Source of the DNA: Natranaeroarchaeum sp042663585
GTDB lineage: Archaea; Halobacteriota; Halobacteria; Halobacteriales; Natronoarchaeaceae
NCBI RefSeq assembly: GCF_042663585.1
Contig: NZ_JBHTAN010000006.1
Coordinates: forward strand, 2,604,001 to 2,668,000
Direction of reading: 5' to 3'
DNA length: 64,000 nucleotides
The position numbers and the translations under genes are program-made. The notes beneath the pieces are model-generated. The model ran no database searches and was not told the DNA's origin. It saw only the letters and a list, made by a program, of their open reading frames with translations. This document shows positions 59,473 to 64,000 of the stretch, piece by piece; position 1 is the first letter of the stretch; every line of letters begins with the position of its first letter.

Positions 59473-59588
59473 GCCGTTTTTTATACTGGTCAGCGAGGCG
59501 AATACCCCGACCCACCGTGGTCGGGGATGAAGCCGACAATCGCTGACACAAACCATTAAGTCAACACATTTCTAATCAGGAGATCGCG
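59473..59588 (+). promoter_or_regulatory. Left end of the TnpB element with hairpin
   Basis: Begins with the T-run terminator of the preceding gene. The hairpin CCCCGACC, loop CACCGT, GGTCGGGG (59505-59526) lies 63 bp before the tnpB ATG. It is the recognisable left subterminal hairpin. The exact left end cannot be fixed. Confidence 0.5.
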
Positions 59589-60881
59589 ATGGAACACAGT
59601 CACCGCTACCACGCCTACCCGACAGAAGAGGTAGCGGAAGGGCTGGAACACCATCTCGACGTTCATCGCCAACTCTACAACCACGTCCGCTGGGACTACG
59701 AACAAGCCCCAAAAGACGACAAACCGAGCGAGTACGACCAGAACAACAAACTCCCCGAGTGGAAACGCAAGTGGTCGGTGTTCAGCGACCTGCACTCGAA
59801 AGCCGCCCAAGCCACCGTCGCACGCTTCCACCGAAATCTCTCGAACCTCCGCAAGCAGAAAGAGAAGGGATACAACGTCGGTCGGCTCAAACGACAATCA
59901 CCCACCGAATACCGGAGCGTGACGTACAGTCAGTCTGGTTTCGACCTCGATGAAAAGAGGGGCCACGACAAGTACGCATACGTCCGCTTCAGCAAAATCG
60001 ACTGGCTCAAAATCCGTTACTCGCGTCCGTTTCCCGACCACGCCACCATCAAAGAAGTCACGTTCAAGAAGGAGACGACCGGCGAGTGGTTCGTCTCCTT
60101 TGGCCTCGAAACCGACGACGCTGACCTACCCGAGAAACCCGACGTTGGCTCGTTGGATGCGGGCAATAGCGTCGGTGTTGACCTCGGTATTCTCAACTAC
60201 ATTCACACCAGCGACGGGAAGACTGTTGAATGGCTCGACCTCGAAGGCGAATACGAACGACTTCGCCGCGAACAACGGAAGTTGTCGCGGAAACAGAAGG
60301 GGTCGAACAACTACGAGAAGCAACGCCGAGAAGTGGCGAAGGTCAAGCGTCACATCAAGCGGAAGGTGCTGGACTACCAGCATAAGATAACGACGTGGCT
60401 CGTCAAAGAGTACGACGCCGTGTTCGTGGAAGACCTGAACGTCCAGAGTATGCTTCAGGGCGATGGAAACGCTCGCAACAAGCAGGATGCGGCGTGGCGA
60501 CAATTCATCACCCTGCTCGAATACAAAGCCGACCTGCACGGAACGCACGTCGTGCAGGTCGAATCACGAGGGACGACCAAGGAGTGCGCGGCGTGTGGCG
60601 TGGAGACGGCGAAACCCATCTGGGTCAGGGAACACTCCTGCCCGAGTTGTGGATTCGAGACAGATAGAGACGCGAACGCGGTTGTCAGACTACGTCTGAC
60701 GGGCAGCAAAATCGCGTGCGATTTTGCGACGGCGATGAACGTCCTGAAGCGTGGTTTTTCTGAATTAGGGCTGGGATGGCCCGAAGATACGCCTGTGGAG
60801 ACTGTGACCGCTACGGACACGACTGATTTTCAATCAGTGTCTGCAAGTCACGTCGTAGAAACAGGAAGCCTACCCTCGTGA
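59589..60881 (+). CDS. tnpB: IS1341-family TnpB (RNA-guided nuclease-like)
   Basis: 430 residues. RuvC-I is GVDLGILNYIH with D198, RuvC-II VFVEDLNVQSM with E281, and RuvC-III ends with D361 in FETDRDANA. The zinc ribbon has C333, C336, C351 and C354 (ECAACGVET and SCPSCGFE). After D361 residues 365-381 form an in-frame 17-residue insertion made of two DNA palindromes (see next feature). It splits DRDANA from MNVLKRGFSELG, which are normally next to each other. Codon use is more Lys/Asn-rich than in the neighbours, in keeping with transfer. TnpB proteins of this group cut DNA under guidance of the RNA from the element's right end. Confidence 0.9.
   Translation: MEHSHRYHAYPTEEVAEGLEHHLDVHRQLYNHVRWDYEQAPKDDKPSEYDQNNKLPEWKRKWSVFSDLHSKAAQATVARFHRNLSNLRKQKEKGYNVGRLKRQSPTEYRSVTYSQSGFDLDEKRGHDKYAYVRFSKIDWLKIRYSRPFPDHATIKEVTFKKETTGEWFVSFGLETDDADLPEKPDVGSLDAGNSVGVDLGILNYIHTSDGKTVEWLDLEGEYERLRREQRKLSRKQKGSNNYEKQRREVAKVKRHIKRKVLDYQHKITTWLVKEYDAVFVEDLNVQSMLQGDGNARNKQDAAWRQFITLLEYKADLHGTHVVQVESRGTTKECAACGVETAKPIWVREHSCPSCGFETDRDANAVVRLRLTGSKIACDFATAMNVLKRGFSELGLGWPEDTPVETVTATDTTDFQSVSASHVVETGSLPS
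60681..60731 (+). repeat. 51-bp double-palindrome insertion inside tnpB
   Basis: Two perfect inverted repeats stand side by side: 60684-60700 (GTCAGAC, TAC, GTCTGAC) and 60706-60727 (GCAAAATCGC, GT, GCGATTTTGC). Together they span the in-frame 17 codons that appear to be extra in tnpB. The stretch is more AT-rich than the surrounding gene. It looks like a miniature palindromic insertion, or a structured end of the guide RNA, rather than ordinary coding drift. Confidence 0.6.
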
Positions 60882-60919
60882 GAGCAGGATTCGCCGCGCC
60901 ACCGTGCGCGGGGTAACAT

Positions 60920-62284
60920 TCAATCGCTCCTGCGACCGCGTTCGAGCGCCTCGCGAGCCTCGGCGAGGAGTTCTTTGACACGCTCCTCGTCGTGGGCCTC
61001 CGCGTAGAGGCGGATCAGCGGCTCGGTGCCGCTGGCCCGCGTTAGTACCCACGCGTCGCCGAAGTCGAGCCGGACGCCGTCCATCGTCGAGCGCTCCGCA
61101 TCGACGGTTTCGGCCCACTCGGCGGCGGCGTCGAGCATCGCGTCGCGCTCGGTGCGATCCGCGTACTCGACGTTGACACGAACGTTGTGATAGCCCGAGT
61201 ACGGCGCGACGATGTCGCTCGCTCGACGGCTGGCGACCAGTTCGAGAAAGCGGGCGGCCGTGAACGCGCCGTCGCGGGCCAGCCGATAACGGGGGAAAAA
61301 GAGGCCGCCGTTGCCTTCGCCCGCGACCGGGATCGAGACGCCCTCTGCCTGGAGTTCGCGGATCCGGCTGACGATGTAGGTGCTGCCGATCGGCGTGAGT
61401 TCGAGTTCGCCGTCGGCTGCCGACACCGCGTCGACGAGCCGCTGTGAGACGTTGACCGCCGAGACCGTCGTCTCGCCGGGATCGAGTTCGGCTGCGACCA
61501 GCGCGGCCAGCGTCGCGTCGCCCTCGATGTACTCGCCCGTCTCGTCGAAGAAGATTGCGCGGTCACCGTCGCCGTCGTGGGCGATACCCAGATCAGCGTC
61601 CGTGGCGCGGACGAGGCGGCCGAGATCATCGAGGTTCTCCGGGATCGGCTCCGGATTCCGTCCCGGGAAGTGGCCGTCAGGCTGGGCGTTGACCGTGACG
61701 ACCTCACAGCCAAGCGCGCGGAAGAACTCCGGACTCGTCAGTGAGCCAGCACCGTGACCCGGATCCAGCGCCACGGTCAGATCCGCCTCGGCGATCCGTT
61801 CGCGGTCGATGGCATCGAATAGCTCTGCCACGTAGTCGTCGTTCGCAGTCTCGATGCGTCTGGACATGCCGACCTCGTTCCACGGCGACGTGTCCGAACC
61901 GCCTTCGAGATACGTCTCCTCGATGCGTTCGAGTTCGGGAACGGCGAGGCCGATGCCATCCGCGCCGACGAGTTTGATGCCGTTGAACTCCGGCGGGTTA
62001 TGTGATGCGGTGACGATCACCACGGGAACGCCGGCCCGCTCCGCGTAGGCCTGTGCCGCAGGCGTCGGCGTGACGCCGAGGCGGTCGACATCGGTGCCGA
62101 TGCTCGCCAGTCCGCTGGCGACCGCGTCGGCCAGCATCTTGCCGGTGACTCGCGTATCGCGGGCGACGCCGACCCGCTCCTCGTCCCAGACCGTCCCCGC
62201 AGCCTGTGCGACCTGCATCGCGAACGTCGGCGTCAGCGACTCGTTGACGACCCCCCGCGTTCCACTCGACCCGAAAACCTCCAT
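60920..62284 (-). CDS. glmM: Phosphoglucosamine/phosphomannomutase family protein
   Basis: 454 residues. The phosphoserine loop VTASHNPPEFNG, metal loop GIAHDGDGDRAIFF, sugar loop GEGNGGLFFP and phosphate site LTRASGTEPLIRLYAE are complete. The family interconverts hexose 6-phosphate and 1-phosphate. The archaeal GlmM group feeds UDP-GlcNAc and related sugars used by the glycosyltransferases. Some archaeal members act on mannose or glucose. The TnpB element ends beside its stop codon without harming it. Confidence 0.85.
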   Translation of the reverse strand: MEVFGSSGTRGVVNESLTPTFAMQVAQAAGTVWDEERVGVARDTRVTGKMLADAVASGLASIGTDVDRLGVTPTPAAQAYAERAGVPVVIVTASHNPPEFNGIKLVGADGIGLAVPELERIEETYLEGGSDTSPWNEVGMSRRIETANDDYVAELFDAIDRERIAEADLTVALDPGHGAGSLTSPEFFRALGCEVVTVNAQPDGHFPGRNPEPIPENLDDLGRLVRATDADLGIAHDGDGDRAIFFDETGEYIEGDATLAALVAAELDPGETTVSAVNVSQRLVDAVSAADGELELTPIGSTYIVSRIRELQAEGVSIPVAGEGNGGLFFPRYRLARDGAFTAARFLELVASRRASDIVAPYSGYHNVRVNVEYADRTERDAMLDAAAEWAETVDAERSTMDGVRLDFGDAWVLTRASGTEPLIRLYAEAHDEERVKELLAEAREALERGRRSD

Positions 62285-62404
62285 ATATTGGGATGTGTGT
62301 GGGCGATCTTCAAAGCCGTTCCGACACCGTCTGCGGGGGACAGACCCGCTCGGTCGAGACGAAAGCCGAATAGTTCATGGGGGCGGGTTACCTACCCAGC
62401 AGGT

Positions 62405-63043
62405 ATGAGAGAGCAGCGTTCTCGTCGGCGGTTTCTGGCTATCGCGGCGACCGGCATCACCGGCGCAGTAGCCGGCTGTCTGGGTGGCGGATCGCCGGAT
62501 ACGGACGGAGAAACGGTGGACGAGCTACCGACACCGGTACAGGGCGATCCCGATGCCGACGTGACCGTCGCAGCCTACGAGGACTTCAGCTGTCCCCACT
62601 GTCAGACGTATCAGTTGAACGTCTACCCGTCGGTCAAAGAGGAGTTCGTCGATACCGAGCGCATCAGATACGAGCACCACGATTTCCCGGTCGTCAACGA
62701 GGACTGGTCGTACCAGATCCCGAGCGCGGCCCGGGCGGTACAGGATACCGAGGGTGACGACGCCTTCTTCGAGTTCGCGCAGGAGATTTTCACGTATCAG
62801 GGCGAGTACTCGTTCGACGTCGTCGAGCAGGTCGGAAACGAGGTCGGGGCCGACGGCGGAGTCGTCAGCGATGCTGCCGAGAACCTCACCTACTTGCCGG
62901 TGATCGAGGCCGATAGCGAGGCGGGACAGGATCTTGGTGTCAGTTCGACGCCGACGCTGACCGTCAATGGAGAACTCGTCACGCCCCAGCAGGGCGAGGA
63001 CTTCTACCAGCAGATCGCAAGCGCCATCGAAGCGGCCGAGTAG
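62405..63043 (+). CDS. DsbA-family thioredoxin-like lipoprotein
   Basis: 212 residues from the ATG at 62405. A Tat signal RSRRRFLAIAATGITG and lipobox end VAGCL give a lipid-anchored protein (Cys25). The thioredoxin fold has YEDFSCPHCQTYQLNVYPSV with the CPHC redox pair and the cis-Pro block GVSSTPTLTVNGEL. An alpha-helical insertion lies between. It resembles DsbA/DSBA-like oxidoreductases that make or shuffle disulfides outside the membrane. No DsbB-type partner is visible here. Confidence 0.9.
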   Translation: MREQRSRRRFLAIAATGITGAVAGCLGGGSPDTDGETVDELPTPVQGDPDADVTVAAYEDFSCPHCQTYQLNVYPSVKEEFVDTERIRYEHHDFPVVNEDWSYQIPSAARAVQDTEGDDAFFEFAQEIFTYQGEYSFDVVEQVGNEVGADGGVVSDAAENLTYLPVIEADSEAGQDLGVSSTPTLTVNGELVTPQQGEDFYQQIASAIEAAE

Positions 63044-63093
63044 CGGCGACTGAGACGGTACGCTTTTTTGTACGAGCGGCCCAGTATCGGTCG

Positions 63094-63675
63094 ATGAGCG
63101 ATCTCGACCGTGCGGCAGCCGCGATCCGCGATGGCGACCTCGTGGTCTACCCGACGGAGACGGTGTACGGCCTCGGAGCGGACGCTCTCGATCCGGCCGC
63201 CGTCGAACGCGTGTACGAGACGAAAGTACGGGATCGGTCGAACCCGATCTCGCTTGCAGTGCCGGACGTCGACGCGGCAACGTCCTACGTCCGGCCGACC
63301 GAGCGCGAACGGGCGTTCATGGAGCGGTTTCTCCCGGGGCCCGTCACCGTGCTCTGCGGGCGTCGTGAGGTAGTCCCGGACGTGCTGACCGCCGGTAGCG
63401 ACCGGGTCGGCGTGCGCGTGCCCGATCACGACCTCGCGCTGACGTTGCTCGAACGCGTCGAACCGATCACTGCGACGAGCGCGAACGTCAGCGGCCGCCC
63501 GAGCGCGCGCCGCGTCGAGGATGTCGACGAGGAGGTCAAGGACGCAGCGAGTGCCGTCCTCGACGGCGGCAAGACGGGGGGCGTCGAGAGCACTGTCGTC
63601 GACGTCGCATCGGGGGAGCTTCACCGCCTGGGCGCGCTTGGCGACGAGATCGAGACGTGGCTGGCCGACCACTGA
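63094..63675 (+). CDS. L-threonylcarbamoyladenylate synthase (Sua5/YrdC family)
   Basis: 193 residues, the YrdC domain alone. It shows the family blocks LVVYPTETVYGLGADAL, KVRDRSNPISLAVPDVDA, FLPGPVTVLCGRR, VGVRVPDHDLALTLL and ITATSANVSGRPS. It makes threonylcarbamoyl-AMP for the t6A modification of tRNA. Sua5 proper has an extra C-terminal domain that is missing here, so this is the YrdC/TsaC-type short form or a YciO-like paralogue. Confidence 0.85.
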   Translation: MSDLDRAAAAIRDGDLVVYPTETVYGLGADALDPAAVERVYETKVRDRSNPISLAVPDVDAATSYVRPTERERAFMERFLPGPVTVLCGRREVVPDVLTAGSDRVGVRVPDHDLALTLLERVEPITATSANVSGRPSARRVEDVDEEVKDAASAVLDGGKTGGVESTVVDVASGELHRLGALGDEIETWLADH

Positions 63676-63703
63676 GAAGCAGCACAGTCCTGGGTTCTGT
63701 TTG

Positions 63704-64000
63704 CTACCCGAACCCCAGTAGCGACCGCAACGTCCGCGTCTCGACGCCACACTGGTCGCTGTACTCGCAGGCCGAACACTTCGAGTCGTCCTGCAAGCGG
63801 GGTGGGGGTGAGCCCAGCGACTCGATGGTGCGGATCGTCTCTCTGTACCGGGCTTTTCGGCGGCCATCGATCGGAACCGAGCGGACGACGCCGTGTGTCG
63901 GGTACTCGACGTAGGCCCGCTCGACCGGTCGTTCTCGCTCCCAGGCGAGGGCTTTCGCCGCCGCGACGGCGTGGACCGACTGTGGCTGCCAGACGCCCTG
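63704..64000 (-). CDS. C-terminal part of a Cas4/RecB-like nuclease (partial)
   Basis: The frame runs in from the right edge and stops with TAG at 63706-63704, leaving 98 residues. The C-terminal segment KCSACEYSDQCG provides three cysteines of the Fe-S cluster found in Cas4/Dna2-type exonucleases, after the helical segment SVHAVAAAKALAWERERPVE, a typical RecB-like RQxxxY-style region. The catalytic domain is beyond the edge. No CRISPR repeats or other cas genes are present in the window, so a stand-alone Cas4-like DNA-repair nuclease is as likely as a CRISPR one. Confidence 0.75.
   Translation of the reverse strand, partial: QGVWQPQSVHAVAAAKALAWERERPVERAYVEYPTHGVVRSVPIDGRRKARYRETIRTIESLGSPPPRLQDDSKCSACEYSDQCGVETRTLRSLLGFG

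Larger units (their letters stand above)
59505..60911 (+). mobile_element. IS1341/IS605-type element with only tnpB
   Basis: The element is bounded by subterminal hairpins: left 59505-59526 and right 60894-60911 (CCGCGC, loop CACCGT, GCGCGG). The two stems differ in sequence but share the identical six-base loop CACCGT. One gene, tnpB, fills the interior. No tnpA is present, so movement needs a TnpA from elsewhere. No direct repeat of the target is seen, as expected for this family. The right end falls about 9 bp before the glmM stop codon. Confidence 0.8.

Overview
This is a contiguous stretch of chromosome from a halophilic archaeon (class Halobacteria). The evidence is the high GC content, the strongly acidic proteins, the twin-arginine (Tat) signals on exported proteins, leaderless genes with TATA boxes about 25-30 nt before the start codon, a haloarchaeal-type ferredoxin with an acidic insert, an archaeal RecJ-like DHH protein, and many haloarchaea-only small membrane proteins. 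The genus cannot be fixed from the sequence alone. Two large secreted GH13 amylases fit a polysaccharide-degrading haloarchaeon.

Layout. 1-8.3 kb: the end of a RecA-like ATPase gene, an uncharacterised protein coupled to a 29-residue membrane peptide, then a surface-glycan or glycolipid cluster (PAP2 phosphatase, flippase-like protein, sulfatase-fold protein, two GT4 glycosyltransferases, a sugar-nucleotide SDR) and hemB. 8.3-17.7 kb: a cupin, a repeat protein with a Cys-rich stalk, a PiT-type permease, a CorC-like CBS protein, a glutaredoxin/redoxin pair, prs, a HIT protein, a uracil-DNA glycosylase and two small membrane proteins. 17.9-28.2 kb: two unrelated GH13 amylases around ileS. 28.2-34 kb: an H-NOX-like protein, a stomatin, uvrC, the RecJ-like protein and a small winged-helix regulator. 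34-38.9 kb: tetrapyrrole genes hemD-cobA-hemC plus hemL. 39-47 kb: a BAM/GIDE protein, an ammonium transporter fused to a PII domain, an Old Yellow Enzyme, upp and housekeeping genes. 47-51 kb: a broken histidine kinase gene, hisB, hisA, a second PiT-like permease and ferredoxin. 51-55.7 kb: an iron/siderophore ABC uptake locus with two near-perfect DtxR-type operators. 56-64 kb: a prepilin peptidase, hisI, an IS1341-type TnpB element, glmM, a DsbA-like lipoprotein, a Sua5-family gene and the end of a Cas4-like gene.

Genes that work together. HemL, HemB, HemC, HemD and CobA cover 5-aminolevulinate to uroporphyrinogen III and precorrin-2. The iron-box genes supply iron and sit in two operons, permease-ATPase and binding protein-flavoprotein. 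Prs and Upp, and HisA, HisB and HisI, serve nucleotide and histidine synthesis. GlmM and the early glycosyltransferases feed cell-surface sugar.

The most novel signal is non-coding. Two intergenic segments 17 kb apart (14957-15068 and 31901-32011), both read on the minus strand, align without gaps over 89 bp at about 76% identity. They share a TATA box, a promoter-proximal motif and an identical 8-bp closing stem around a 42-nt hairpin. I read them as a paralogous pair of undescribed small RNAs. Other points of note are a 51-bp double-palindrome insertion beside the catalytic RuvC-III motif of tnpB, a Tyr at the heme-ligand position of the H-NOX-like protein, a Met in place of the catalytic Lys of the SDR, and a cysteine-free redoxin translationally coupled to a glutaredoxin.
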